Source: Nectonema munidae (Eukaryota; Nematomorpha; Nectonematoida; Nectonematidae). From it: 64,000 bases of DNA. Below are positions 1 through 12,400 of the stretch, piece after piece. Under the pieces are notes generated by a model. That model saw only the letters and a program-made list of their open reading frames with translations, ran no database searches and was not told the origin of the DNA. The stretch is taken from the NCBI GenBank assembly GCA_030549495.1, contig JAUIRK010000561.1, positions 7,501 to 71,500 of the forward strand, given 5' to 3'. Every line of letters begins with the position of its first letter. Positions within the stretch are counted from its first letter, which is position 1. The position numbers and the translations under genes are program-made.

Positions 1-85
1 CTACAATACTCCTAACCATGATGAGAGATTTCCAAAATCTTACACAAAATCTTGGGAAGAGTGGTGAAAAATATACAGTTCTATG

Positions 86-950
86 TCATAGTGTCTGAGT
101 ATTGCTTCCAGCATTTGCTTTGCGATTAAATCGAAGGCATTTTAAAGTCAATAAATTGTACAGTAAATATCTTTCCCACATACTTTTTTTTAATATTTCT
201 TCGAAAGGAAGAACTTGATTTGTTCTTTCTTTTACTTGTCTCTTGGTTTGCAAAGCTTGCAGGTTTGTGATAAAAGATTCCTGGTCTTTTATCTGGCTTT
301 CTTCCACTATTGTAATGCCCCACCTGTATTGTGGAGTAGTCAAATTTATGCTAAAGTTGGATCTTTCGGAACTGAATTTCCTTTTAAGACTTCGTTAAAC
401 GAGTAACTTACCCATTTTGCCATATTTTTTCCACCTGTTTCCAAGATTTCTAGTTTTATCACGCCTCTTCCTGTACTCTTAGCTTTAGCAATCAATTTAA
501 AGCTATCAATCACTTCATATTCTATTTAATATATGGGAAGTTTTTCATATAATTTTGCTTAAGTATTTGAGAAAAGTTTTCATAATTCAAGTTATCTTCA
601 AAATCTTTGTAAAATTTTTAGTAATATTTTTGGCATTCTTTCTTCACCTCATCTTTTGTTGCGATTTTTATGTCCTTATCAATCTTTATGATTATCGAGT
701 TTCCTTTCTGTGATGTAAAATTTATCAAATGATTGATTTAAGAAATTTTTCGCATTTCCAATTTTAAAATTCTTTAACACTTTTACATTTTCTTTCGATT
801 TTGATTTTTTGACGTTTCTACTTCCGTTAAATTTATCAGCGCTTCTTCTGTTATCCAAGATTTCTTTCTAATTTTTCTTACTCCAAATGATTTATTCTCT
901 TTCACTTAAGATTTCTTTTCTCATTTTCCATTTTTTACAGTCTACCTCTC
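86..950 (-). pseudogene. Decayed coding-like stretch of unknown origin
   Basis: Read on the minus strand, this stretch gives runs of protein-like sequence in changing frames, rich in Lys, Glu and Asn (for example near 640-690 and 380-480). The longest open run is about 85 codons at 86-343. I do not recognise the family. It may belong with the retroelement relic that follows, or be a dead host gene. The coding impression rests only on amino-acid composition. Confidence 0.2.
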
Positions 951-1730
951 TTTTTGAATCTAAATCAAACTTGCGAATTGTTACCGCAGGAAAGGTCTGT
1001 CACGTCAAAGATCCGATCAAATAAAAAGAATCCTTCTGGAGTTGCACTAGTAAAGACAGCCCCTCCCCCTTTCCCTTCCGAAAATCAACGAAGAAAATAT
1101 TATCTCTCTGAAAGTGCACCAAGTAAAGAAGATCCTTGTGTAAATGCACGAAGTAAAGATAACAATACCTCTGTGATTAGATAATAATTTTAAAAATATT
1201 TGCATAAAAACTGGTTTATCTTTAATTTATTAGTAAACTAAGTGATAATCCAAACCCACAAACTGTTAATTATTATGGGAAGGCTTTCTGTTTTATGTAA
1301 AATGACCAAACTTTGTTGCTATACGTGTCACAACAAAAATCATATAAGACGTGACTTCCTAGGTGGTTTGAAGTATGCGAGAAATTATAAAAATTTTGAG
1401 AATAGTGATTTTAAACATATATTCAATAGTAATAAGAATAAATATGATTCTTTGAACAACTTTAAAAATTTTAATTGATTGAATGAAAAATGAAATTGAA
1501 ATTGTCTCACAAAATACACGAAGTAAAGAAGATCATAAAGATGTTCTTCCACGTATCTTAAAACAAGAGCGATTAACTTTATTAGTTTAAAAAGAGTTTA
1601 ATGAAATATTTTTAAAAGGAGTATTTAACAAAAATGAATATGCGGGTATCATAAATTAACTTCGTTTCTCACCTTAAGAAGCGTCAATTCCTTTTAAACA
1701 TGACCCAAATTATTTAAAAAAAAATAAACC
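950..1730 (+). mobile_element. Possible LTR-retrotransposon relic (gag-pol fragment)
   Basis: The region carries a zinc-knuckle-like motif of gag type near 1311-1355. Downstream, near 1545-1720, is a stretch resembling the start of a pol reverse-transcriptase region. It is broken and looks old. No long terminal repeats were found, and the family (Gypsy- or BEL-like) cannot be decided. Confidence 0.25.
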
Positions 1731-2136
1731 TCTTGCACTAATTATATTATTATACGATCAAATAAAATATATAGTTGTAGGATGTCATTTATGTTAAACA
1801 AATATGAAGGTAGAAAGTAATATTTTTTACAAAAAGAATGAATTTTGGTTGCACCACATCAATTTTTGTCGTGTAAAAAATAATACAATAAAAATAAATT
1901 CAAGACATTTACCAACAAACTAACATTTTTTAAATTACTAACAAAAAATTTTAACTTTTCTAAATAACTAAGCTAAAAGTTTTTCGATAATGAAATCCCG
2001 AATTCTTGGGTCCAGAATTATAGATAAATAACTCAATCCAGATCTCCACAATCTCCATTCCACTGAGTGCGAATTGATTCTTAATATGGCAAACTTACAA
2101 AGATACCCTGGCACCTATAGTAAAGAGGGGTCTGGA
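1731..2136. other. AT-rich spacer, no feature seen
   Basis: AT-rich DNA with no gene, repeat or hairpin that I can support. Confidence 0.5.
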
Positions 2137-4163
2137 CAAAATTTCCCCTCCCTCCTGGACAAAATCCCCCTCGAACAAAATCCCCCTCCCCCCTGAACAA
2201 AATCCCCCTCCCCCCTGAACAAAATCCCCCTCCCCCCTGAACAAAATCCCCCTCCCCCTGAACAAAATCCCCCTCCCCCTGAACAAAATCCCCCTCCCCC
2301 CTGAACAAAATCCCCCTCCCCCTGAACAAAATCCCCCTCCCCCTGAACAAAATCCCCTCCCCCCTGAACAAAATCCCCTCCCCCTGAACAAAATCCCCTC
2401 CCCCTGAACAAAATCCCCTCCCCCTGAACAAAATCCCCCTCCCCCTGAACAAAATCCCCTCCCCCCTGAACAAAATCCCCCTCCCCCTGAACAAAATCCC
2501 CCTCCCCCTGAACAAAATCCCCCTCCCCCTGAACAAAATCCCCCTCCCCCTGAACAAAATCCCCTCCCCCTGAACAAAATCCCCTCCCCCTGAACAAAAT
2601 CCCCCTCCCCCTGAACAAAATCCCCCTCCCCCCTGAACAAAATCCCCCTCCCCCCTGAACAAAATCCCCCTCCCCCCTGAACAAAATCCCCCTCCCCCTG
2701 AACAAAATCCCCCTCCCCCTGAACAAAATCCCCCTCCCCCTGAACAAAATCCCCCCCCCCTGAACAAAATCCCCTCCCCCTGAACAAAATCCCCTCCCCC
2801 CTGAACAAAATCCCCCTCCCCCTGAACAAAATCCCCCTCCCCCCTGAACAAAATCCCCCTCCCCCTGAACAAAATCCCCCCCCCCCCTGAACAAAATCCC
2901 CTCCCCCTGAACAAAATCCCCTCCCCCCTGAACAAAATCCCCCTCCCCCTGAACAAAATCCCCCTCCCCCCTGAACAAAATCCCCCCCCCCCTGAACAAA
3001 ATCCCCCTCCCCCTGAACAAAATCCCCCTCCCCCTGAACAAAATCCCCTCCCCCTGAACAAAATCCCCCTCCCCCTGAACAAAATCCCCCTCCCCCTGAA
3101 CAAAATCCCCCTCCCCCCTGAACAAAATCCCCCCCCTGAACAAAATCCCCCTCCCCCCTGAACAAAATCCCCCTCCCCCTGAACAAAATCCCCTCCCCCC
3201 TGAACAAAATCCCCCTCCCCCCTGAACAAAATCCCCCTCCCCCTGAACAAAATCCCCCCCCCCCTGAACAAAATCCCCTCCCCCTGAACAAAATCCCCCT
3301 CCCCCCTGAACAAAATCCCCTCCCCCCTGAACAAAATCCCCCTCCCCCTGAACAAAATCCCCTCCCCCCTGAACAAAATCCCCCTCCCCCTGAACAAAAT
3401 CCCCCCTCCCCCCTGAACAAAATCCCCCTCCCCCTGAACAAAATCCCCTCCCCCTGAACAAAATCCCCCTCCCCCTGAACAAAATCCCCTCCCCTGGACA
3501 AAATCCCCTCCCTCTGGACAAAATCCCTCTCCCCCTGGACAAAATCCCTCTCCCTTCTGGACAAAATCCCTCTCCCTTCTGGACAAAATCCCTCTCCCTT
3601 CTGGACAAAATCCCTCTCCCTTCTGGACAAAATCCCTCTCCCTTCTGGACAAAATCCCTCTCCCTTCTGGACAAAATCCCTCTCCCTTCTGGACAAAATC
3701 CCTCTCCCTTCTGGACAAAATCCCTCTCCCTTCTGGACAAAATCCCTCTCCCTTCTGGACAAAATCCCTCTCCCTTCTGGACAAAATCCCTCTCCCTTCT
3801 GGACAAAATCCCTCTCCCTTCTGGACAAAATCCCTCTCCCTTCTGGACAAAATCCCTCTCCCTTCTGGACAAAATCCCTCTCCCTTCTGGACAAAATCCC
3901 TCTCCCTTCTGGACAAAATCCCTCTCCCTTCTGGACAAAATCCCTCTCCCTTCTGGACAAAATCCCTCTCCCTTCTGGACAAAATCCCTCTCCCTTCTGG
4001 ACAAAATCCCTCTCCCTTCTGGACAAAATCCCTCTCCCTTCTGGACAAAATCCCTCTCCCTTCTGGACAAAATCCCTCTCCCTTCTGGACAAAATCCCTC
4101 TCCCTTCTGGACAAAATCCCTCTCCCTTCTGGACAAAATCCCTCTCCCTTCTGGACAAAATCC
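2137..4163. repeat. C-rich minisatellite, about 90-95 units of 19-22 bp
   Basis: Tandem array in two blocks. From about 3535 to 4160 the 22-bp unit CTGGACAAAATCCCTCTCCC+TT is almost perfectly uniform. From about 2165 to 3490 the unit is CTGAACAAAATCCCC plus a variable run of C and T (19-22 bp), with mixed unit lengths. The border near 3490-3540 holds intermediate units. One strand is C-rich and the other has paired G-runs (GGGGGAGGGG) in nearly every unit. All three minus frames stay open for about 670-705 codons because 22 is not a multiple of 3, so every frame cycles through the same peptides (RRERDFVQKGEGFCPEG and so on). I treat these open frames as a by-product of the repeat rather than a protein, since no splice sites or unique coding sequence flank them. 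Confidence 0.95.
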
Positions 4164-4414
4164 CTTCTCTCAAAATGAGAAAGAGGACAGAACCCCCATC
4201 TCTTTTAAACATAAAAACTTGATTTTAATATTAGAGTTAGTATTAACACAAGCCATAAATTTGATTTTAATATTAGAGTAATACAAAAACTTGATTTAAA
4301 TATTAGAATTAGTGTTAACAAAACACAAAAAGGGCGTGTACAGACAAAAGCCCTACCTGACAAAATCCCTCCCTTCAGAATGAGATAGAGGACAACCCCC
4401 CCCCCCCCCCCCCC
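4164..4414. repeat. Minisatellite flank: short tandem repeat and 19-C run
   Basis: At 4214-4318 a 35-50-bp motif (ACTTGATTTTAATATTAGAG) recurs three times. At 4359-4400 a worn copy of the array's end (ACAAAATCCCT, then AATGAGATAGAGGACA) repeats the sequence found at 4159-4192. A run of 19 C follows at 4396-4414. Confidence 0.75.
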
Positions 4415-5344
4415 TACCCAAATCATAGCATAATTGATAAAGAGAGAGGCCTCTCTAATACTACGAAATAATAATATCATTGCGAGAAGTTCCGATCTTT
4501 TACGAGTGTATTTTGCGCAGTTTCATGATGAATGAGCCAATTCGCCATGGAGAAAGCACACTTCATTCTGTATTTTTTATGTGAATCCTTTCTCTCAACA
4601 TCCTTTCTCGTATTGTGCTTCATTCTTTGTTGATTCGTATTCTGCTGACTGACGTTTATATTTCATAGCAAATGTTATTACTCCTGTCGTCGTTATTCTT
4701 TTTCACATCCCTTACCACCTGGGGCGGTACTGGTAACACTTCCTTTCCTACCTAAATTTTTCATATCCTTTTCAACTTCTCATTATTTCTTAAACACATT
4801 TTATCCCATAGTTGTTTTTAATTGATATGCTGATGATTTCTTGATTTTATACGAAAATCTTGATTCAAAATTTCCTTTTAAAAATGAACACCAATCACAC
4901 TTTTTCTTATTTTTTATATTCAATGAATCTCGAACAAACTATTTTATTTATAGAAATCCCCTAATACTCTTTTATTTCTACCTTCAAAAATTGACTTAAC
5001 GACTTCAAAAAGTTGAATTTATTTGTTAAAAAATTATTCTATAGTGGTGTGACAGCAGTATCCATAGGAATGCAAAATGGTATCGTTTAAACATATAAAA
5101 TTCTATTCATAATGAAAGAAGCCAATTCAATTCGTCTTTCAAATTCTTCTCCAAGCGTTAAAACCTGGTTTGTGGAGACCGAGAAATGTTTCGCGACTCC
5201 TTATTTATATATTTTCGACTTCGATATTTTTTATTAACGGTTTTTTTAACATTGAAGACTCCACCTATTTATATTTATGCTACTTCAACATAATTTATTA
5301 AAATGTTGTTTTATTCGTTCTTATTTGTGGGTTAGTAAATAAAG
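4415..5344. other. Intergenic, no firm feature
   Basis: A short plus-frame stretch near 4833-4860 reads YADDFLILYE, like a reverse-transcriptase active site. The surrounding sequence gives no further support. Otherwise nothing was seen. Confidence 0.3.
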
Positions 5345-5493
5345 AGGGGGCGTCAGTTAGGTGTTGGTTAGGAACTGGGTTTCGATAACACAACTTCTTG
5401 GGTTCGATCCCGCATCAAGCCTACTTTCTCATAATTCGATACAAGCGACGCGATTGTGCGTTCTCGATGAAAACACCTCACGGTACCTTTACC
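5345..5493 (+). mobile_element. tRNA-derived SINE, family B (copy 1)
   Basis: Starts at GGGGCGT and has an A-box-like GTTGGTTAGG. It has a clear pol III B box GGTTCGATCCC at 5401-5411, then a body with TCGATACAAGCG and TTCTCGATGAAAACACC, and ends in a TACCTTTACCTT tail. Two other copies lie at 38144-38300 (minus) and 48101-48243 (plus). Shared head, body and tail across three sites show a dispersed family. Confidence 0.85.
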
Positions 5494-6418
5494 TTCAGTG
5501 TCTTTCTTTCTTCAAAATGATTTTCAAATGATTGTCTATAACCTTTTGATCCGAGACTAGAAACGTAGAAGTACAATAACATTGATAAACAAAATTTATC
5601 CGAATGTATTTTTTAAAGGTATTTATTGGTTTAAATTTCCTTTCCTACAAACTTTCTACTCATTGAGCACAAAATTTTAAATATGTAATAGTCATCTATA
5701 TATATTTTTTTTTACTTTGTTCAAAAAATTCATTTTATTAAAATTTCTCCATTTTATACAAATGAACCAATCCGAATTCGATTTTCAAATACATATAATG
5801 TATTATTTTTTCGTATTGTCATATTTTTTCCCACACTATTCCTTATTTTCTACTCTTTCACAAGTTATTTGTGTAATAAAAAAAGTTCATTTTTTAATTC
5901 TATTAAATTTTTCAGTCTTTTTCTATGATTTGCAAAAACACAACGTTAGACTAAAATGAAAAACATTTTAAGGTTTTGTCTTTGCAACGTTGCACACTAA
6001 AAAAAGAACTAAAAAGCTAACAACCCTGATTAAAATATACAACTTTTTATTTGTACCTTTTCCATCCTGTTTATATCAATCCTCATGTTTCAATGAAAAA
6101 ATGATGGGATCAATTCGAGAATATGCGATTCATTTCAAGTAGTGATTTGCTGATTTAATCCGCATCATCACCAGGGGGTGATTTAGAATCTCTATAGCCA
6201 GGAGTAGACCCTTTTGACTAACGAAGAACAACTTGATATCCCTACAAAAATTGAACTTATTTTTTATTGTTAAAAAAATGTTGCTTCAACTCGAATTTTA
6301 TTCGATACCGCCTCCCATTCTAACTCCTGTATCCTTTTAAAATGGCCGATCCCACAACCCTCATTAAAATATTCCAGGATGGTCAGTGACCTTTTCTTAC
6401 TTTTCCTATTTCTTTCAG
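5494..6418. other. Intergenic, no feature seen
   Basis: AT-rich sequence with no supported gene or repeat. Confidence 0.4.
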
Positions 6419-6520
6419 AAGATGTAAATTATGGACAGCTTTTGCAGATTTTCCGAAACTTTTCGAATGGCAACTTCAAAGATCTTCGAAAGCGTGACAT
6501 CTTGCACCAATTAATGCAAA
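6419..6520 (+). CDS. Candidate internal exon, unknown protein
   Basis: A 102-nt open segment sits between a textbook acceptor (TTTTCCTATTTCTTTCAG) and donor (CAAA|GTAAGA). It reads DVNYGQLLQIFRNF, then SNGNFKDLRKRDILHQLMQ, with one base left over at the donor. The sequence is polar and helical in character and less AT-rich than its surroundings. I do not recognise the family. The next likely exon begins at 7462. No upstream exon was found within the window, so this could also be an isolated relic. Confidence 0.35.
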
Positions 6521-7461
6521 GTAAGAAGCATGCGTTCATTATTTTTCCACAAACTACTTAGAAATTTATCCTTTAGAAACTTTATAATTTTTTTTATAAT
6601 ACACTTTCGAGAAATATGACTTAGATTAACTATCTAAATGGGAAATGTTCAAAATATGTTATCACATTGAAGGGAATGTAAGTAAGTTTTGTGAGCGCAC
6701 AGATTGCTGAAGTCTGAAAGTTTATTTTTAATTTATATCTCATGCTAATGATTTTTTTTTAAATATTAATTAAAATTAGTATTCTTTTCAATAAATTTTC
6801 ATTTTTTAAAATTAACTCATATCAAACAAGCACATTCATTCACTCCTTCGAAACATCATTCCCTGACTCTCCTCCCATTCCCCATGTAATTAATGCCTTA
6901 TTTTTCAAATTCAAACTACATTCATTCAAAATGTCTCTGAAGACTTTTAATGCTCTTTTTGTTCACATTCAAATTTCTTAGTGATTAAAGGAAATTCTGT
7001 GTATATTTTTTTAAATAGTGAGCTAGAATGATTTTGCCCTCTTTTCGTTTTACATGGAATATTTCAAAGAAGTCTTTATTTGCCTTTGTAAGTATTTTAA
7101 CCAATTTTTCTGCAATTTTTACTTTACCTAGTTTAAAACAAATTGTGTACCATTTTGGTATTTATTACTCTATTTTCAAGATTTCTAAGATTTATAGAAG
7201 GAAACTTTGTCCGATAAATTTGACTAAAAATAAATCATCTCAGTTATTGATTTCGAATGATCTCTAAGTTATAAAATAGATTTTCAATGGTTTAAACGTT
7301 TAAATTTCTTTGCCTCCGATATAAGTTACTTGCAAATATTTGAAAATTCAGTGCATTATGGGATAGAATTTATCATATTTTTTTTTATATATGTAAACTA
7401 TCAATGAAAACAAATTGTTATCAATTTGGCGAAAATTTTGAAAGATAATAATAGATTACAG

Positions 7462-7719
7462 AGGGGACCTTGGCAAAAATGCATCCCTCTTTTTTCTTCG
7501 ACTCAAATACGTATCTTATGCTTAGATCCTTTACTGATGGAAAACGCGCTAAGCAAACTGGGCTACTCTCCAAAAAGTATTAAAAGAATTTTGAAAGTGT
7601 TACGCTTGATCAGTGGGAGTAAGAAAAATCCCAAAATGGAAGGAATAGCGGGAGAAGAGAAGAAAAAGATGGGATTGAAAGAGAAATTGTTGAAAAAGTT
7701 ATTTTCAAAAGGGCATTGA
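7462..7719 (+). CDS. Candidate terminal exon, frame ambiguous
   Basis: An AG acceptor (AGATTACAG) precedes AGGGGACCTTGG. Two readings are possible. Spliced in phase from 6520, the frame reads KGTLAKMHPSFFFDSNTYLM and so on, stopping at 7581-7583. The other frame stays open to 7719 (about 85 codons) with a Lys-rich end. Neither product is recognised. The phase match with the exon at 6419-6520 favours the short reading, and the length favours the other. The 941-bp stretch between (6521-7461) holds nothing else I can support. Confidence 0.25.
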   Translation, partial: RGPWQKCIPLFSSTQIRILCLDPLLMENALSKLGYSPKSIKRILKVLRLISGSKKNPKMEGIAGEEKKKMGLKEKLLKKLFSKGH

Positions 7720-7760
7720 TGCATATTAAAAAGATAAAGAAAACAAGTTATCCAATTTTA

Positions 7761-7779
7761 CTCTCTCTCTCTCTCTCTC
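7761..7779. repeat. (CT)n microsatellite
   Basis: A run of CT dinucleotides; the DNA from here to about 8200 shows no other feature. Confidence 0.9.
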
Positions 7780-8199
7780 AAAGACGACCACGCTGATTCA
7801 ATCATGAACATCAAGATTTCTTTGCTCTTTTTGAAATATATAAATCTTACATGCTTTATTTTTCTTTAGGTGGGCACTGAGTGATTTTAATCTATTGATT
7901 ACATTTGGAAAAGCGATCCTTTTTAACATTGGAGATGGCTAAATCGCTTTAATTGAAGAATAGATGATAAGTTTGATTAAATTGAAAAATGAAAACCTGT
8001 ATTTTGTAAATAGTCTAGTAGTATGCGTAAGTTTGTAGAAATAGTAGTTAGTTGCTTTATATCATATCACCCACTGAGTAGGTGATCAGTCGCTTTCATC
8101 CATTGTCTCTATTTTATTCTATCTTTAGCTTAATCTTCTTTGAGGCTAAGTTTATCGAGCCTTCTTTTTTGTTCTTTACCACATCCTCCTCCTTCCCTA

Positions 8200-8610
8200 T
8201 CACTTAGACCATAAGTAATCACTAGTCTAATATTTTTGCTTTCAATTATTTACGAAATTATCTACCATTCAAAACTGTTTTAAAATCTCCCCATTTAATC
8301 CAACATATCCTAACTTTTGCTGCACTTCATTTTCACAGCCTCCTTCATCAACTACACCTGAACCCAAATACTTGATTATTTTCACTAGAAACACTTCTTT
8401 CGATTTTGTGACCATATTTCTCTAGACTTTTTTGTCACATCACGAGTCTCTTCTGCAGTTGCTCAACACTCTTAACAACCAAACCATGTGCAAAAATTAG
8501 CTTTAATAAATCTTCTCAAGTGTTTTGATAAAACATCAAAGAGGATGTTAAATATGAAATGGCACCTCTAAGCGAATCCTGGCTACCCTGATCTCAAATT
8601 CCTTTCAAAT
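8200..8610 (-). mobile_element. LINE reverse-transcriptase relic (RTE-like)
   Basis: On the minus strand, pieces of the C-terminal half of a non-LTR reverse transcriptase can be read: EQLQKRLVM near 8460, then VFLVKIIKYLGSGVVDEGG and CENEVQQKLG near 8290-8400. The KYLGS...DEGxCENE block is the usual 'fKYLGs.it.dG.c..Ei..Ri' signature of RTE-type LINEs. Stops and frame changes show it is dead. It lies just downstream of the receptor gene's 3' end, in the same orientation. Confidence 0.6.
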
Positions 8611-8884
8611 ACCTATATTACCTATCAATAAAAATTTTGATTTAAAATGAAACAAAAAGCTAAAATATAATACCAAAAATAGGATAGATTTAATCAACCG
8701 ATATGTGCAATGTACAAATTAATTAATTATTCTCACTTCCCAGTCCTGGTAAATACGTAAGAAAATTTTTTATTGAGCGTAAACTCAAAAAAGCAAAAAG
8801 CTTAAACTCCAGATAATAGATATTGATGAATACTCCACATTTAAATTAGGAGGTTGCAATTGAAAAAATAAGAATATAATAATT

Positions 8885-8890
8885 TTTATT
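8885..8890 (-). promoter_or_regulatory. Possible poly(A) signal of the receptor gene
   Basis: AATAAA on the minus strand, about 350 bp past the receptor stop codon. Other A-rich hexamers occur nearby, so this is only a candidate. Confidence 0.3.
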
Positions 8891-9243
8891 TATCACAAAT
8901 CTTTTGAAACAAACTCATCAGCTGGAACAAGAATAAATAGATTCGCAATTAAATTCATAAAATTGGTTATAGAGATGCATTGAAAAAAAACATAACAGCG
9001 AATATATCCTCGAAATTTTCTCTCCCAAACTCCAAGTTTGATAGCAAATCCAATAAGTTACCTTAAACATTTTAGCTACGCGCCAATCTCCTGATAAATA
9101 ATATGGTATTTGAGGAGTTGGAACAGATAATGGATGAAATAGGTTATGTATAGATAAGAAAGACGGCAATTGTTCTTCATATTTCATCGGAGATGAGAAC
9201 GGATATTTGTGCACTTCTTTTAGAATAGTTGCGGATCTTTGCG

Positions 9244-9426
9244 CTAAAGGCAGGATTCCAGACCGAATACGGGATAAACAGACTCTTTGGTAAGCGCTTT
9301 TCTAGCGTCGTATAATGTGGGTGCTTGAAGAATGATGCTGAAAGTTCCAAGAAATCCTGAAATGGTGAAGATCCACAGAAACAGGCGATCAAGAACCATG
9401 GCAACAGATTTCCACTCTTCCTTTAC
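9244..9426 (-). CDS. Receptor exon 8: M4 and C-terminus
   Basis: Acceptor TTGTTATAG, then [20 protein letters not shown], the rest of M4 ([20 protein letters not shown]) and a tail of about 20 residues ending GLESCL before TAG at 9244-9246. The LQAPTLYD motif is typical of arthropod alpha subunits. Confidence 0.95.
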   Translation of the reverse strand, partial: VKEEWKSVAMVLDRLFLWIFTISGFLGTFSIILQAPTLYDARKALTKESVYPVFGLESCL

Positions 9427-12400
9427 CTATAACAATATTGAAATATATAGTCCAAATTTGCAAAATCTTAAAATAAAAATAGTTAGTTTATTTAACCCAT
9501 TTACGGCCAATGTTTCTATTTTGGAACATAAGTAATTTCATCTTCGTCTGCTTTTTTCAATGACTTTGAATATAAATCGTCTGCGTTTTTTTAGATATCG
9601 TCTGCTTTGCTTGGCCTTAAATTGGTTAAAGCGGTCTACCTTTAGAAGCTCTTGAATCAACGTGATCTTAATCTGGGTTTAATCATCCTATTCATTTTAT
9701 GACGGCTAAGTATCTTCTTTTTCAAAGGTTTTGTTTAACAACTCTAAATTTCACTGTTTTTTAGTTAAATCAAATTCAAATCAAACTTTAATTTAAAAAT
9801 TGATGGATAATTGTTTCTGCAAAATTATTTTTTGTTGTCTTTTGGATGAAATTAATTGATTTTAAATTTAATCAGCATTTTACTTTAAAAAGTCAATAAT
9901 TTGGCAATTTTTGTGTCAATTTATAACTGCCCTAGTCATTAGTTAGTTGCTAAAAAATAACCATTGTTTTTCTGTATTTTTTTATTACTTCTTTAACTTC
10001 GACGTTTTATCACATACTATAGTTATGTTATGCCCGATAAAATTTACGCATTTAGATGATAAAATGTTGACAGAAAAAGGAGGATATAGAGTATAGCCAA
10101 AAAAAGCGACAAAAATAGTTTATTTCTTTTATAAATTTTTTATGCCATTTTCTCGCTAGTCCGCAATTCGTCGACATTATGTGCTTCGACATATCTACGC
10201 ATACAACGGTTTTGCTCTTAGAAGAGTACGACGAGTGTCTTGAGAAGAGAAGATGATAATTTTACCTTGTTACTCTCGTCTTCCCGTTTCAAGTGATGGG
10301 AAATGAAGGTGACGCTGTTGACCGCAGTCTTGACCTTGATCTTGCAGCTCTCCCTGTTCACTCGCATTCGCATGGCGGGATCGGGAGTCAGGCTCTGCAT
10401 CTTGTGGATCGCGTGTAGTTCTTGGAGCGCGTCGTCATCTTCCGCGAAATCTGGTTTGCGCATGTACAAAATTCTGTTTCGTTCAAAATATCACAGAATA
10501 TGACATTTATTCGATCACAAGATGATCGTCATCATAAGGTTTTTCAACTGTGGGCAAATAGCCCACATCTGGGCGAAAATGGATTCCTCTGGGCAATGTT
10601 TTACAGGAAACAGTTCAACATTGTATAAACAAATATTCAAAAAAAATTTCAAAAACTTAATTTTTACACAAGAATTTAAATGTAGTCATAGTTTGAATCA
10701 AAGTTAAAATTTTCTCATTGTAAATTTCAGGGGAAACATCACTTATTTTTCATAATTAACGATTTGTTTAAACTCAAAAAAGAAGAATGGGTGATAAATC
10801 GAATTTCTTGAAATAAGAAAATCTCTATAGATGGAATGAAAAATCAAGGTAAAGGTTTATAAAAAAATGATGATTTTTTTGCTATTTTTCGTAGACGAGA
10901 ATTTTAATTTTTTTACAATCTAAGTGGGACAAAAAGTTCAGAAGCTCCCAACTCTTAAAAACAAATTCACAAAAAACTGTGATTAACCATCTTAAGCATA
11001 ATGTGAGCATATAGCCTTACGGCTGAAAGTGCTTTGATATCTCCAGCCAACCCTATAAAAATAATCGAAAGAAAAATGTCGCTAAATGGCTTAGTTGTAG
11101 GAACGTAGGATTTTGATCCAAATGGTCTGGGTTCGATTCCCGATCCTATGGATGCGATACCGACAACTAAAAAAACCCCATAAAAAATTTGACGCTAGAA
11201 TTGGGACCTTCTTTGCATCAGTGTTGAAACGAATACAAGACCGGTTTCGATTCCAAAAATATTGAACGACCACGAATATAAAAGAAATACAAATATTATT
11301 TAAACATAATAAAGCTATATGTACTTTGAAAAAGTTCGACTCCGATTTTTATAAATATCTGAGCATTCAAAGTTTTGAAAGAAAGCTTTGTTCTTTTTTT
11401 GAAAAAAGATCTTTCTGATTCAGTACATGTAGTATGCTTTATTGTCAATAAGGCAGAATAAAGTTTTTCAAGTTATTTCACTTACAATATTTTTTTGAAG
11501 ATTAAAAAGCCAGTAATCATTCATTTAATTTCAAAAAAATTTCAGAGATTGAACAGGACAATTTAAATGATTCTTCATACTGTCATTTTTACATAAGAAC
11601 TCGTACTGGACCGGAATTAAGAACTGGTTTTTCAACACTACTTTGGAAGCAAGATGGAAATTTTCCGAGTGTATGTCTGTGGGTGTGTTTATTTTTAACC
11701 CCTGCGCGAGTTGTAAAAATTTGGTCACACCGGTCCCTACTCCTATTTTTTCTATTTTCCACCCGCCCCACACCTGGAATTAAAAAAACGACAACCGCTC
11801 TGCACTCAAAATTTTAAAACATGCACTCGGCGCCAAATTTCAATTTATCATTTTGATTTTAGCTAGATATCCAGCCAGTCGGAAATTTTCCCGATATCCG
11901 GTACATCCCTAATATAATCTAATAGGACTGGAACGTTAAGCATAAGACCAACATGGACTGAACATATTTTTATTAAGATTGGACTGTACCAGACTGTTGC
12001 AATCAAGACGTGAAAAGGCCTAACGACAAGCAAATAAACGTCACATATCATTTGCTTAGATGATTATAATAAAACACACGTCATTTCATTTACGTCAAGG
12101 TTAAAGAATTTTTTGGTTGCGTAGTTCGCTACTTACTTACTTTTTGAGTGATTACCCCTTTTTCCAGGATACCCAACTCCAAATCTTAGATCTTACAAAA
12201 ATTCAATTCCGACTGCAAAAACTTAATAAATTTAACCCAACTCTCCACTTCCAATTTCGGCTTAGCCAGGCCAGCTTCCATATGCTTACAAAAAGAAAAC
12301 TTTTTTTCATTTCTTAAAATACTTGAAAGAATTATTTTTTAATACTTGAAAAAGATCATACCGATTTATGGGCCGTGATTAGTCCCACCATGCAGGGGTT

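Noticed and set aside
2081-4212. Three overlapping minus-strand open frames of 673-705 codons
   Set aside because: They are the minisatellite read in each frame. Because 22 is not a multiple of 3, all frames give the same cycling peptide, with no unique coding sequence or splice context.
4833-4990. YADDFLILYE as a Penelope-like reverse transcriptase
   Set aside because: One short motif without neighbouring domains in any frame.
10441-10452. AG at 10451-10452 as the exon 7 acceptor of the receptor
   Set aside because: It breaks the frame from exon 6; the AG at 10474-10475 restores it and gives the expected LPKILYMRKP.
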